DNA of 64,000 bases, taken from positions 62,001 through 126,000 of the forward strand of contig NZ_FWXJ01000001.1 of NCBI RefSeq assembly GCF_900176405.1, given 5' to 3'. The stretch's first letter is position 1; each line of letters begins with the position of its first letter. The DNA comes from Polynucleobacter kasalickyi. Lineage in GTDB: Bacteria > Pseudomonadota > Gammaproteobacteria > Burkholderiales > Burkholderiaceae. The notes beneath the pieces were generated by a model that had not been told where the DNA came from, ran no database searches, and saw nothing but the letters and a program-made list of their open reading frames with translations. The translations under genes and the position numbers were made by a program. Shown piece by piece: positions 25,064 to 34,665 of this stretch.

Positions 25064-26032
25064 CTAAAAAGTACTTAAATCTTTTAAGTGGCTAGTTTGA
25101 CCATTCACAAATTTAATAATATTTTCAAAAGCAGTACCTAAATAGGCTTCGTAATTGTCTTTCTCTACGTAGCCCAAATGTGGCGTGCAGAGCGTATTCG
25201 GCAAATGAAGTAATGGATGTTGCGCATCCAGAACAGGTTCTAATTCTTGTTCATACACATCGATTGCAGCAAAACCTGGGCGATTATTTTGAAGAGCAGT
25301 AACTAATGCACCCGGTTCGATGAGTTCAGCTCTACTAGTGTTAACAAAAAGGCTAGTTGGTTTCATTAGGGCAAGATCAGATGCCTTGATCATGCCACGT
25401 GTTTGTGGATTAGATCGGATGTGAACGGTCAAAATATCAGAACGACTAAAAAACTCTTCACGACTTTTAGCGCTCTCATAACCCAGAGTCGCAGCTTGTT
25501 GTAATGATCCTTCTCTACCCCAAACTAAAATATGTGCACCAAAGGCATCAAGAATTTTGGCGACTTGCGTACCGATTTTTCCAAGTCCAAGAATACCCAC
25601 CGTTTTTCCGCGAATTTGTTCACCAATCGAACCTTGCCATTGACCACTTTGCAGGCGATTGACTTCGGATACGATATTTCTTTTAGCCGCTAAGATTAAA
25701 GCAATGGTTAGTTCTGCAGTCGCTGCACCGGAACCTTCGCCTTCGCCAATCGCAATACCTGCAGCTTTACACGCGGCTAAATCAATATGAGCATTGGCTT
25801 TACCTACTTGTGAAATCAGTTTGAGATTGGGTAATCGTTCAATAAGTTCTTTGGTCATGCGAGTACGTTCACGAATGAGCACTAATGCGTCAGCAGAGGA
25901 TAAAGCAGCAACTCTTTCTTCTAAATTTTTAAGAGGTTGATTCAGGATGACTACCTCATGATCTTTTAACATTGAAAAACAGTGAAGATGGCGAACGCAA
26001 TCTTGGTAGTCTTCAGGAATAATAATTTTCAT
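25064..26032 (-). CDS. D-2-hydroxyacid dehydrogenase family protein
   Basis: A 322-residue cytoplasmic NAD(P)-dependent oxidoreductase interconverting a 2-hydroxy acid and its 2-oxo acid. The Rossmann motif GILGLGKIG (146-154) is clear. The catalytic residues are R234 (VNTSRAELI), E263 (DVYEQELEP) and H285 (CTPHLGY), with the usual 29 and about 22 residue spacings. Relatives include phosphoglycerate and glyoxylate/hydroxypyruvate dehydrogenases; the substrate is not determined by sequence. It is divergent from the acyl-CoA dehydrogenase gene at the left border of the catabolic island. Confidence 0.88.
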   Translation of the reverse strand: MKIIIPEDYQDCVRHLHCFSMLKDHEVVILNQPLKNLEERVAALSSADALVLIRERTRMTKELIERLPNLKLISQVGKANAHIDLAACKAAGIAIGEGEGSGAATAELTIALILAAKRNIVSEVNRLQSGQWQGSIGEQIRGKTVGILGLGKIGTQVAKILDAFGAHILVWGREGSLQQAATLGYESAKSREEFFSRSDILTVHIRSNPQTRGMIKASDLALMKPTSLFVNTSRAELIEPGALVTALQNNRPGFAAIDVYEQELEPVLDAQHPLLHLPNTLCTPHLGYVEKDNYEAYLGTAFENIIKFVNGQTSHLKDLSTF

Positions 26033-26181
26033 AATAAATAGTTAACCCAATAAAAAAAGAAAGAAAAAAGAAATTTTGCCGCTTATTGAAGTTGACATCA
26101 TTAATTTTCAGCCTATTTTGCCATGATTTAAAATACTACAAGATTAATAAAATAAATAACTATATTAAAAGGCAAAAAGAC

Positions 26182-27342
26182 ATGGATTTCCAACTTTCAT
26201 CAGAACAAATTGCTTTTGCTGACGCACTACACAAACTAGGTCGTGAAAAGTTAGCCCCCGATGCTTTAAACAGAAATCATAGCCCTGACTATCCTTGGGA
26301 GATTGCAGAATTACTCAGTCAGCAAGGTCTGTTAGGAATTACTTTAAAAGAGGCTGATGGTGGTATTGGCGGTAGCTTAATGGATGCGGTGATAGCGATA
26401 CAAACCATCGCTTTATATTGTCCAAAGAGTGCTGATATTGTCCAAGCCGGTAACTTTGGTCCGATTCGTAGTTTTGCAGAATATGCTACAGAAGACCAAA
26501 AAGAACGTTACTTACCAGACCTCTTAGCTGGAAAGGCAGTCATATCCTTAGGGATGACGGAGCCAGATGCTGGTTCTGCGGTGACTGAACTGACTACCAA
26601 TGCAAAAAAAGTAGAAGGTGGCTATTTGGTGAACGGTAGTAAGGTGTTTTCAACCCATAGTCCAGATGCTAAAGTATTTTTAATTTATTTACGTTATGGC
26701 CCAGGCCTCGACGGAATTGGTTCGATGTTGATTGAGCGTGACTCTCCTGGCTTTGAAATTGGTCAACCGTCCAGCTTTATGAGTGGTGAGCGTTGGTCAC
26801 AACTCTATTTCTCTGATTGCTTTGTCCCTGACAACAATGTACTGCTCGGTCCTGGTGGCTTTAAAAAACAAATTAGTGGCTTTAATGTGGAACGGATTGG
26901 TAACGCCTCGCGTTCATTAGCCCTCGGTAGATACGCTTTCTTACAAGCGAAAGAGTATGCTAAAACGCGTAGTCAATTTTCTCGAAAAATTGCTGAATTT
27001 CAAGGAATTCAATGGAAATTTGCCGAGATGGCAACAAAATTAGAAGCCGCACAGTTATTGCTTTACAAAGCCGCATTAAATGCTGATAGTGGCCTGCCTT
27101 CACCTTATGAAACTGCCATGGCGAAACTGATTTGTAACGAAACAGGCTTTTGGGTTGCCAATGAAGCTTTACAAATTATGGGAGCCTCTGGATATAGCCA
27201 AGAAAACTTGGTGGAATATTGTGTCAGAAGAACCCGTGGTTGGATGATTGCAGGGGGATCGATTGAGATTCTAAAAAATCGGATTGCTGAAGAGGTTTTA
27301 GAAATGCGATTTGACCAAAGACCTTCAAAGCCTAAAGCTTAA
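26182..27342 (+). CDS. Acyl-CoA dehydrogenase family protein
   Basis: A 386-residue FAD enzyme that inserts a 2,3-double bond into an acyl-CoA. The middle-domain FAD segment is SLGMTEPDAGSAV, and the C-terminal helical domain reads RSLALGRYAFLQAKEYAKTRSQFSRKI and ALQIMGASGYS. The catalytic glutamate of medium-chain enzymes (in YEGT) is replaced by glycine (G358 in IAGGS). E237 in FNVERIGN instead matches the alternative base position of isovaleryl-CoA and long-chain dehydrogenases. I start at the ATG at 26182; a longer frame from 26086 adds a hydrophobic, non-conserved stretch. It heads a forward run of nine genes. Confidence 0.88.
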   Translation: MDFQLSSEQIAFADALHKLGREKLAPDALNRNHSPDYPWEIAELLSQQGLLGITLKEADGGIGGSLMDAVIAIQTIALYCPKSADIVQAGNFGPIRSFAEYATEDQKERYLPDLLAGKAVISLGMTEPDAGSAVTELTTNAKKVEGGYLVNGSKVFSTHSPDAKVFLIYLRYGPGLDGIGSMLIERDSPGFEIGQPSSFMSGERWSQLYFSDCFVPDNNVLLGPGGFKKQISGFNVERIGNASRSLALGRYAFLQAKEYAKTRSQFSRKIAEFQGIQWKFAEMATKLEAAQLLLYKAALNADSGLPSPYETAMAKLICNETGFWVANEALQIMGASGYSQENLVEYCVRRTRGWMIAGGSIEILKNRIAEEVLEMRFDQRPSKPKA

Positions 27343-27384
27343 AAAACCAGATACTTACTTAACCGATTACTCACTGGAATAAGA

Positions 27385-28383
27385 ATGAAAATATTGTCTA
27401 AGCTAAATCTTATCAATTTATTGAAAGTTGCTGCTTTCGGATGCCTGATGTTCGCTCATGTGCAGAAACTTGCCACTGCGCAGACCGAAACCTACCCGAC
27501 ACGCCCCATCAAAATGATTGTGTCATTTACCGCTGGTGGCACGACAGATATTTTGGCTCGGGAAGTTGCTAACCAATTGACCCAACGTTTGAAAGTACCC
27601 GTTATCGTCGAAAATAGACCGGGCGCTGCAGGTAACTTGGGTACAGAAATTGTTGGGAAGTCAGCACCTGATGGCTATACCTTGTTAGTCAACTCGAGTG
27701 GTCCGATTTCAGTGAATCCTACCTTATTTAAAAATCTGGCAGTGAATCCCTTAACAGATTTAGACCCAGTGGCTTTACTTGCTGAAGTGCCTAATGTGTT
27801 GATTGTGCCCGCTAGTTCAAAAATTAACTCTGTTAAAGAGTTAATTGATTATGGTCGTGCCAATCCGAACAAAGTGAATTATGGTTCAACGGGCATCGGT
27901 ACCGCCTCGCACATGACCGGTTTTATGTTTAGTCAACAAAGCGGGATTAATGCCACGCATATTCCTTATAAGGGTGCTGAAGCAGTAAGGGATTTAATCG
28001 CTGGTAGACTCGACTACATGTTCGCCACCTTGCCCTCAGTTGCCGCCCTCATTAAAGGCGGTCAAGTCCGACCACTTGGCATCTCGATTAAAAAACGCTA
28101 TGTCACTTTACCTGAAGTGCCAACCATGCTGGAATCTGGCATCAATATGGCCGCCGGTTCTTGGTTTGGAGTATTTGCTCCGCATGGCACATCCCCTGAA
28201 AATCTAAAGATGCTAAATCAACAGATTGTCGACATTTTAATGTCCAAAAAAACCAAAGATAAATTGATTAATGAAGGGGCTGAGCCCATTGCGATGAATG
28301 TTCAAGAATTTACTAAATTTGTCAGAACAGAATATGAAACTTGGGCGCCGATTGTGCGCTCCTCTGGAGCAAAGCCTGAATAA
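27385..28383 (+). CDS. Bug/TctC family substrate-binding protein
   Basis: A 332-residue periplasmic binding protein. The leader (about 1-33, KLNLINLLKVAAFGCLMFAHVQKLATAQ) is a Sec signal. The mature part shows YPTRPIKMIVSFTAGGTTDILAREV, VIVENRPGAAGNLGTEIV, PDGYTL, YGSTGIGTASHMTGFM, HIPYKGAEAV and APHGTSPENL. The first ligand loop (TAGGTTD) has the usual glycines and aspartate. It lies 42 bp after the acyl-CoA dehydrogenase gene and 31 bp before a PrpD-like gene, so it probably serves uptake or sensing of the same pathway substrate. Confidence 0.92.
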   Translation: MKILSKLNLINLLKVAAFGCLMFAHVQKLATAQTETYPTRPIKMIVSFTAGGTTDILAREVANQLTQRLKVPVIVENRPGAAGNLGTEIVGKSAPDGYTLLVNSSGPISVNPTLFKNLAVNPLTDLDPVALLAEVPNVLIVPASSKINSVKELIDYGRANPNKVNYGSTGIGTASHMTGFMFSQQSGINATHIPYKGAEAVRDLIAGRLDYMFATLPSVAALIKGGQVRPLGISIKKRYVTLPEVPTMLESGINMAAGSWFGVFAPHGTSPENLKMLNQQIVDILMSKKTKDKLINEGAEPIAMNVQEFTKFVRTEYETWAPIVRSSGAKPE

Positions 28384-28414
28384 GCCTATCCATCATTCAC
28401 CATTAAAGAGCCCT

Positions 28415-29773
28415 ATGAAAACCCTACTATCCACCTTTGGTGAGTATATTGAATCAGCAACTGCGCAACCTTTAGCAGACGATGTGTTACATGCAGCAAG
28501 AAGAGCCTTACTCGATTGGCAAGGTGCCTTGATTGCAGGTTCTAATAGTGATGTGGCACAAAAATTGATCGCCTCGTATCAACCTGAATTAGGCTTTGGT
28601 CAGTGTGCGGTAGCTGGGACGAATTTAAAAACGACGCCAAGAGCTGCCGCTTTCTTAAATGGTTCGATTGCCCATATCGCCGAGTTCGATGACATTTATC
28701 GAAATGGTGCTTACCATCCAGCTTGTCCAACGATTTCTGCAGCTTGGGTGTGCGCCACCCAACAAGGATTAAACCTAGAAGCTTTACTGAAAGCGATTGT
28801 GGTTGGGTATGAAGTATCCACCCGGATTGCTGAGGTGATTCAGCCAAGTCATTACAAATATTTTCATACCACTGGCACTGTTGGCGTGTTTGGTGCCGCG
28901 GCCGCCTGTAGTAGTTTATTAGGCCTGTCGGCAGAGCAATCCATGCATGCCATGGCGACGGCAGGAACTTTTGCCAGTGGTTTACAACAAGCATTTCGAA
29001 GTGATTCGATGACCAAGCCCCTGCATGCTGGACATGCAGCGGAAGTGGGTTTAAACGCTGCTTATGGTGCATTTGCTGGCATGACTGGCACTCCAGACTT
29101 ATTAGAAGGTGCAGCAGGCTTTGGCGCCGCAATGTCACAAAATCCTCGCTGGGAAGATGTGTTTAATGGCCTCGGAGAGGTCTTTAATATTACGCAAATG
29201 ACGTTTAAAAATCACGGTTGTTGTGGTCATACTTTTCCGGCGATTGATGGTGCCCAGTATTTGACAAGAACCTATCAAATTGATTCCGCAGCGGTGAAAA
29301 AAATTGATTTGGCTGTTTATCAAGCGTCAGCGGATGTCTGCGCTTATCGCCATCCACAAACCCCTTTTGAAGCAAAATTTAGTCTGACCCATACGGTTGC
29401 TTGTGGCATGATCCTTGGCGCTGTCCGAGAAAAAGCCTTTACCCAAGAGCAGTTGGGTAATGCAGTCATTCAGCAATTAGAGGACAAAATTAATTTCACT
29501 GTCGACCCACAAATTACCAGTTTGTTCCCTAAAGTACGTAGTGCAAAAGTTCGAATTGAGATGACATCCGGGCAGGTTTTTGAACATCATCAACAGACGC
29601 GACACGGTGATCCAGATGATCCATTAACTGATATTGAACTAGTAGAAAAATTTACCGAACTATCCATTGGCAGAGTTGGCGTGAATGCTGTCAGCAAGTT
29701 GAGTGAGTTGATTTGGCAGGGAGAGAAGGAATTGGTTGAGAGCCTTACTGCCTATTGGAGTCTTCAAGAATGA
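28415..29773 (+). CDS. MmgE/PrpD family protein
   Basis: A 452-residue protein of the MmgE/PrpD superfamily, which includes 2-methylcitrate dehydratase and cis-aconitate (itaconate-forming) decarboxylase. Family features are AARRALLDWQGALIAGS near the start, AAFLNGSIAHIAEFDDIY (about 75-92), the loop FHTTGTVGVFGAAAACSSLLGLS, KPLHAGHAAEVGLNAA and FKNHGCCGHTFPAIDGA. The ATG at 28415, behind AAAGAG, gives the normal N-terminus; upstream reading runs into the Bug gene. The stop overlaps the next Bug start (ATGA). Dehydratase, decarboxylase or isomerase activity on a tricarboxylate-like acid is possible. Confidence 0.87.
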   Translation: MKTLLSTFGEYIESATAQPLADDVLHAARRALLDWQGALIAGSNSDVAQKLIASYQPELGFGQCAVAGTNLKTTPRAAAFLNGSIAHIAEFDDIYRNGAYHPACPTISAAWVCATQQGLNLEALLKAIVVGYEVSTRIAEVIQPSHYKYFHTTGTVGVFGAAAACSSLLGLSAEQSMHAMATAGTFASGLQQAFRSDSMTKPLHAGHAAEVGLNAAYGAFAGMTGTPDLLEGAAGFGAAMSQNPRWEDVFNGLGEVFNITQMTFKNHGCCGHTFPAIDGAQYLTRTYQIDSAAVKKIDLAVYQASADVCAYRHPQTPFEAKFSLTHTVACGMILGAVREKAFTQEQLGNAVIQQLEDKINFTVDPQITSLFPKVRSAKVRIEMTSGQVFEHHQQTRHGDPDDPLTDIELVEKFTELSIGRVGVNAVSKLSELIWQGEKELVESLTAYWSLQE

Positions 29774-30741
29774 TAAAACTTTTTAGTCATCGTTTACAAA
29801 TTGTCTTCCTGAGTATCCTCAGTATTGCTGCCGTAGCGAATGCCACTTATCCAGAAAAACCAATTAAGTTAATCGTGCCGTTCTCACCTGGTGGTGGGAC
29901 CGATTTGGTCGCTAGAACGGTAGCAGAAGGGATGTCTAGGGATTTAAATCAATCGGTGATTGTAGAAAACAAACCAGGGGCTGGAACAGTCATCGGCACA
30001 GATTATGTAGTGAAAAGTCCAGCAGATGGCTATACCTTGATTGTTGCTACTTTCGCACAAGCCGTGAATCCTAGCTTGATCAAAAATTTACCCTATAACG
30101 CGAGCCGTGATTTAATCCCGGTAGCGATGGTGGGTAACTCGCCGAATGTATTAGTGGTCTTACCCAACAGTGAGTTCAAGTCGGTAGCAGATGTGATTGC
30201 TTACGCTAAAAAAAATCCAGGGAAATTAACTTATGCTTCCCAAGGCAATGGCACTTCAGCTCACTTGGCAGGTGAATTATTTACGAGCTTAGCGCAGGTC
30301 GAGATGGTTCATATCCCCTATAAGGGTGCTAGTCAGGCAATTACGGATGTGCTGGGCGGTCAAGTCAGTATGAGTTTTGCGACAGCTTCGGCTGCAGCGA
30401 ATTTAGTAGGCGGTGGTAAATTAAAAGCGCTAGCGGTGACTACCAAAGAACGTTCTACGAGTTGGCCTAAAACACCAACCATGATTGAGGCAGGTGTGAA
30501 AGATTACTATATGGAAAGTTGGTATGGCATATTTGCCCCGGTAGGAACTCCCAAAGAGGTAGTAGAGCGTTTAAATAAAGCAGTTTTACAAGCCACAAAA
30601 ACGAATTACTTTTCGACACGACTCTCAGAAGAGGGTTTAATGGCAAAACCTGGTAGCCCAGAAAGTTTTGGTCAATATGTTGCAAGTGAAGAAGCTCGTT
30701 GGCAAAAAATTATTCAAAACGCCAAAATTAAATTAGATTAA
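29770..30741 (+). CDS. Bug/TctC family substrate-binding protein
   Basis: A 323-residue periplasmic protein with a short Sec signal (LQIVFLSILSIAAVANA). Mature landmarks are YPEKPIKLIVPFSPGGGTDLVARTV, VIVENKPGAGTVIGTDYV, PADGYTL, YASQGNGTSAHLAGELF, MVHIPYKGASQ and APVGTPKEVVERL. The ATG at 29770 follows GGAG (29757-29760) and overlaps the PrpD stop by 4 bp, so the two are coupled. The enoyl-CoA hydratase gene starts 13 bp after it. Confidence 0.92.
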   Translation: MIKLFSHRLQIVFLSILSIAAVANATYPEKPIKLIVPFSPGGGTDLVARTVAEGMSRDLNQSVIVENKPGAGTVIGTDYVVKSPADGYTLIVATFAQAVNPSLIKNLPYNASRDLIPVAMVGNSPNVLVVLPNSEFKSVADVIAYAKKNPGKLTYASQGNGTSAHLAGELFTSLAQVEMVHIPYKGASQAITDVLGGQVSMSFATASAAANLVGGGKLKALAVTTKERSTSWPKTPTMIEAGVKDYYMESWYGIFAPVGTPKEVVERLNKAVLQATKTNYFSTRLSEEGLMAKPGSPESFGQYVASEEARWQKIIQNAKIKLD

Positions 30742-30754
30742 ATCGGAAAATATC

Positions 30755-31576
30755 ATGGAAGTTAAATTACAGTCAGCAGAAACAAAGCAACCTGAAGTCT
30801 TATTCACTATTGAAGACAATATTGGTATTTTGACCTTGAACCGACCAGAAAAAATGAATGCTTTTTCTGATGCGATGCGTGCCCAGTATTTAGAGTTATT
30901 AAATCAGATTACGTATGACCGTACTGTGCGTGCATTAGTTGTTACTGGGGCTGGTAAAGGATTTTGCGCTGGTGGTGATATCAACGGCATGAAACAAAGA
31001 ATGAATGCACCGATTGGTGAAATGGGCTTTAATGGCTGGACCCGTCAACAATATGTTGGTTCGACAGTCAGTGCGCTCATGAATATGCCCAAACCAACCA
31101 TTGCTGCAGTCAACGGCCCAGCCATGGGACTTGGGGCAGACTTAGCACTTTCTTGTGATTTTGTGATGTCTGCTGATTCTGCCTTATTTGCTTGGTCTTA
31201 TATTTTGCGTGGCATTATTCCAGATGGTGGTGGTATGTACTTTTTACCGCGCAGAGTCAGTTTGGCAAAGGCGAAAGAATTATTATTTACGGGAAAAAAA
31301 GTGCCAGCGAATGAAGCCTTAGCATTGGGTATCACCGATCGCATCGTACCGGCACAAGATTTATTATCCCAAGCAGTAGGATGGGCAAAAGAATTAAGTG
31401 TTGGTTCAGAAGCTGCGATTGCACTCACTAAAGGGATTATCAACCGTACCTATGAATCACAAGCAGAGCAAATATTCAGTCAGGGCAGTCTTGCTCAAGG
31501 ATTATGTTATACAACTCAGGACCACCATGACGCTGTAGCAGCATTTTTAGAACGCAGTCCCGCTGAAAAAAAATAA
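30755..31576 (+). CDS. Enoyl-CoA hydratase/isomerase family protein
   Basis: A 273-residue crotonase-fold enzyme. The oxyanion-hole segments are VTGAGKGFCAGGDINGM (about 69-85) and NGPAMGLGADLALSCDFVM. The position of the usual first catalytic glutamate is in the region of LPRRVSLAKAKELLFTG, and no clear canonical pair of glutamates is visible, so isomerase, hydrolase or hydratase activity stays open. It sits in the middle of the island run between a Bug gene and the ADP-forming synthetase gene, which fits a CoA-ester degradation route. Confidence 0.87.
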   Translation: MEVKLQSAETKQPEVLFTIEDNIGILTLNRPEKMNAFSDAMRAQYLELLNQITYDRTVRALVVTGAGKGFCAGGDINGMKQRMNAPIGEMGFNGWTRQQYVGSTVSALMNMPKPTIAAVNGPAMGLGADLALSCDFVMSADSALFAWSYILRGIIPDGGGMYFLPRRVSLAKAKELLFTGKKVPANEALALGITDRIVPAQDLLSQAVGWAKELSVGSEAAIALTKGIINRTYESQAEQIFSQGSLAQGLCYTTQDHHDAVAAFLERSPAEKK

Positions 31577-31612
31577 GATGAACTTTACAGCGCAAATATA
31601 TTGCATGGCACT

Positions 31613-33733
31613 ATGACAAAGGATGACACATTGAACTCTCTGGATTATTTATTTAAACCTAACTCCGTAGCCATTATTGGTGCCTCGGCTGACCCAACGA
31701 AAACCTCCGGTCTGCCAGGTGCTTACTTGGTAAAAAGAAATTTTAGTGGAGAGATTTATTTTGTGAATCCACGTTATACAGAAATGCTCGGTAAACCTTG
31801 TTATCCGGACATTGCTGCAATTCCGCAAGTGCCTGATATGGCGATTATTTTATTAGGTGCAAAAAATAGTATTCAAGCGGTGAAAGATTTAGCGGAGAAA
31901 GGCTGTAAAGCTGCCATCGTGTTAGCGAGTGGCTTTGCCGAATTGGGAGCTGAAGGGCAAGAATTACAAAGACAATTACTGGCCGCTAAAGGCAATATGC
32001 GCATCTTAGGCCCGAATACCATTGGCCTCATGAATTTGACTGACAATATTGCGTTGTCAGCTAGTTCTGCTTTGGAGATTGCAAATTTAAACGCTGGTTC
32101 TGTCGCGATTGTTTCGCAAAGTGGCGGAATTATTGGCTCGATTTTATCGCGCGCTGCAGGCAGTGGTTTGGGTTTATCAAAACTAGTCGCAACAAGTAAT
32201 GAGGCAGACTTAGATGTAGCTGATATGGTCGATTATCTGAGTGATGATCCGGCTACAAAAATTATTCTCTTATATCTCGAAGGAGTGCGTCATCCAGAGA
32301 AATTTGAGTTAGCTGCTAAAAAAGCTAAACTTGCCGGCAAGACGCTGATTGTTTATAAGATCGGTAAATCAGAGAGTGGTGCACGCTCAGCAGCTTCCCA
32401 TACGGGTGCAATGGCTGGCGAGGACCGAATTTATGATCAATTCTTTAAACAAAACCAAGTATTACGGGCAGATTACTTTTCGGACTTAATTGATTTCCCT
32501 GTTTCGATTCAAAATGGGAAACGACTCAGCAACAATCGGATTGCGATCCTCACTTCCAGTGGTGGTGCTGCGACCCTGATTGCTGATAATTTAGGGTTAA
32601 TGAATTTTGAAATGCCCTTACCAAATGCCGATACTGCACAAACCTTGCGTTCCTTGGATGAAAATTTGCCGATTGATTTAGGCAGTAACCCGATTGATGT
32701 GACCTTAGCAGGCTTAAAGCCAGAGCTACTTAAAAAAATCATTGCTACTTTACTTGCCTCGGATGATTATGATGCGATTGCGGTAGTCGTTGGATCTTCG
32801 GCTTTAGCTATGCCTGATTTAATGGCTGGTGCGATTCGAGAAGGGATGGGCGACTCTACAAAGCCAATTTTTGCTTATGTTTCTCCGTATGCTCCGCAAC
32901 TGGTCGCAACGTTTATTCGTCAAGGCATTCCAGCCTTTGCCGCACCAGAAGGATGTGCACGTGGTTTGAAAGCCTTGTGGCAAGTGTCGCAATGGGAAAA
33001 ACAAGCCCCCGTTGTAGTAAGTCCCATTGAGCGGACTGCAATGCCAAATCCGGACGGCTTTAAAGGCACGCTCAACGAACATGATGCTAAAGCATTATTT
33101 GGAAAGTTCGGTATGCCGATGGCTCGGGAGAGGGTGATTACGACGAGTTTACAAGCCACCATTTTTGAAGCTGAAGTGAAAAAACCCTTAGTTCTAAAAA
33201 TTCTAAGTGATCAAATTACCCATAAAACCGATGTGGGTGGTGTTGTAATGAATTTGCGCGGCATTCAAGTGGGTGCTGAGCTAGAAAAAATGCGTACCAA
33301 TGTGCTGGCGAAAACAGGTATCCGCATTGAAGAATTTTTAATTCAAGAAATGCTGCCGAAAGACTTAGAACTTTTCATTGGCGTGAAAAAAGATATCCTA
33401 GGCTTCGTATTGATCATTGGTTCTGGCGGAATTACTGCAGAAGTGTTTAAAGATTCCACCGTCTACTTATTACCTCATGAGGCCCATTTAGGCGTCAGTG
33501 AGGAGGTCGTGCTGGGCATGTTGCAATCACTGAGGATTTGGCCACTCATGACAGGCTTTAGAGGCCAAGAACCTCTCGATATTCCGGCCTTGATTAAGGT
33601 TGTACAAGGGTTTGTCAGAATGGCACAGCAATATCGTCATACCCTGATTGAAGCTGAAGTTAACCCAATCTTAGTTCACGTTCAGAATCAGGGAGTAACT
33701 GCGGTCGATGCGGTTGCAGTTTTTGAAAAATAG
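31613..33733 (+). CDS. Acetate--CoA ligase (ADP-forming) family protein
   Basis: A 706-residue fused ADP-forming acyl-CoA synthetase. It activates a carboxylate to its CoA ester with ATP, or runs in reverse to make ATP. The order is a CoA-binding domain (VAIIGASADPTKTSG, about 19-33), succinyl-CoA-ligase-like domains with the phosphorylated histidine H263 (AASHTGAMAGED), and a C-terminal ATP-grasp domain (about 490-706, FGKFGMPMARERV, ITHKTDVGGVVMNL, EAEVNPILV). The ATG at 31613 is used since a TTG at 31601 is less likely; neither has a strong ribosome site. Genes of this family often sit in aromatic and dicarboxylate pathways. Confidence 0.87.
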   Translation: MTKDDTLNSLDYLFKPNSVAIIGASADPTKTSGLPGAYLVKRNFSGEIYFVNPRYTEMLGKPCYPDIAAIPQVPDMAIILLGAKNSIQAVKDLAEKGCKAAIVLASGFAELGAEGQELQRQLLAAKGNMRILGPNTIGLMNLTDNIALSASSALEIANLNAGSVAIVSQSGGIIGSILSRAAGSGLGLSKLVATSNEADLDVADMVDYLSDDPATKIILLYLEGVRHPEKFELAAKKAKLAGKTLIVYKIGKSESGARSAASHTGAMAGEDRIYDQFFKQNQVLRADYFSDLIDFPVSIQNGKRLSNNRIAILTSSGGAATLIADNLGLMNFEMPLPNADTAQTLRSLDENLPIDLGSNPIDVTLAGLKPELLKKIIATLLASDDYDAIAVVVGSSALAMPDLMAGAIREGMGDSTKPIFAYVSPYAPQLVATFIRQGIPAFAAPEGCARGLKALWQVSQWEKQAPVVVSPIERTAMPNPDGFKGTLNEHDAKALFGKFGMPMARERVITTSLQATIFEAEVKKPLVLKILSDQITHKTDVGGVVMNLRGIQVGAELEKMRTNVLAKTGIRIEEFLIQEMLPKDLELFIGVKKDILGFVLIIGSGGITAEVFKDSTVYLLPHEAHLGVSEEVVLGMLQSLRIWPLMTGFRGQEPLDIPALIKVVQGFVRMAQQYRHTLIEAEVNPILVHVQNQGVTAVDAVAVFEK

Positions 33734-33788
33734 CATAATATTCTTTAAATCAATTACCACAAATTGCGTAACAAATAGGAGACAAAAA

Positions 33789-34583
33789 ATGACAACAAAC
33801 TTAAACGGAAAATTATATGTACGCTCTCTCAAAGATGAGGTAAGCCCTCAGGAATGGGAGGCACGGGTGAATCTAGCCGCCTGTTACAGATTAGTGGCCC
33901 ATTACGGGATGTCTGACATGATGGCGAACCATATTACTTTGCGGGTACCTGGTGAGGAAGATGCTTTTTTAACCAATGCTTATGGTTTGATGTACGAAGA
34001 AATGACGGCCTCCTCTTTATACAAGATTGACCATGAGGGAAAAATTCTCACTAAGCCAGACTTTGGTGATTTACAGTACGGCATTAATATCCCAGGTTAT
34101 ATTTTGCATAGTGCGATTCATAAAGCGCGTCCAGAAGTAAACTGCGTGATTCATACCCATAGTTGGCCTGGTATGGCGATTTCTTCTTTAGAAGTTGGCT
34201 TGTTACCTTTGAATCAAACTTCGATGCGTTTTTTGAAAATTAGTTATCACGACTACATGGGTGTGGTGCTCAACCTCGATGAACAAGAAAGCTTAGTGAA
34301 AGATCTTGGGGATTCAGAAGCCTTGATCCTACGCAACCATGGTTTGCTTACTTGTGGGGCAACTGTTGGCGAAGCCTTTAACTGGATGCACCGGCTCGAG
34401 TTATCTTGTAAAGCGCAACTGGCTGCGATGGCTTGTAACTCGCCTTTGCAGAAAGTATCACAGCAAGTCCTTGATGAAACCTATATGAATTACCAACCTA
34501 AAACACGTCGTCCTTATGGCGTGATGGAGTGGCCTGGTATGTTACGTTTACTCGACCGGATGGACTCTAGCTTCAGAGAATAA
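33789..34583 (+). CDS. Class II aldolase/adducin family protein
   Basis: A 264-residue metal-dependent cytoplasmic enzyme. Metal ligands are visible in HTHSW (H122, H124) and in the later LRNHGLL segment, and MSDMMANHITLRVPG is a typical N-terminal strand-loop. Family members cleave or form carbon-carbon bonds (fuculose-phosphate aldolase), epimerise sugars, or decarboxylate keto acids. The start at 33789 has AGGAG at 33777-33781. A perfect 12-bp hairpin (34598-34626) follows the stop before the next Bug gene. Confidence 0.87.
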   Translation: MTTNLNGKLYVRSLKDEVSPQEWEARVNLAACYRLVAHYGMSDMMANHITLRVPGEEDAFLTNAYGLMYEEMTASSLYKIDHEGKILTKPDFGDLQYGINIPGYILHSAIHKARPEVNCVIHTHSWPGMAISSLEVGLLPLNQTSMRFLKISYHDYMGVVLNLDEQESLVKDLGDSEALILRNHGLLTCGATVGEAFNWMHRLELSCKAQLAAMACNSPLQKVSQQVLDETYMNYQPKTRRPYGVMEWPGMLRLLDRMDSSFRE

Positions 34584-34597
34584 TTCAAGTAGTAGAA

Positions 34598-34626
34598 AAA
34601 CACTCACATGAGCTATGTGAGTGTTT
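34598..34626. terminator. Intra-run hairpin between aldolase and Bug genes
   Basis: AAACACTCACAT (34598-34609) pairs perfectly with ATGTGAGTGTTT (34615-34626) around a 5-base loop, 15 bp after the aldolase stop and 40 bp before the next start. Three T in the arm and no further T-run make it a weak terminator; an mRNA-stabilising or processing hairpin is possible. Confidence 0.5.
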
Positions 34627-34665
34627 AAGTTGGAAAGCAATTCTAAAAATCATCAAGGAGATCGT

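Noticed and set aside
26086-26181. A longer start for the acyl-CoA dehydrogenase
   Set aside because: The added 32 residues are lysine- and asparagine-rich and not conserved. The ATG at 26182 gives the usual MDFxLSxEQ start.
28542-29138. A 198-codon open frame opposite the MmgE/PrpD gene
   Set aside because: Its translation lacks family features and has odd composition, while the forward frame has strong PrpD motifs throughout.
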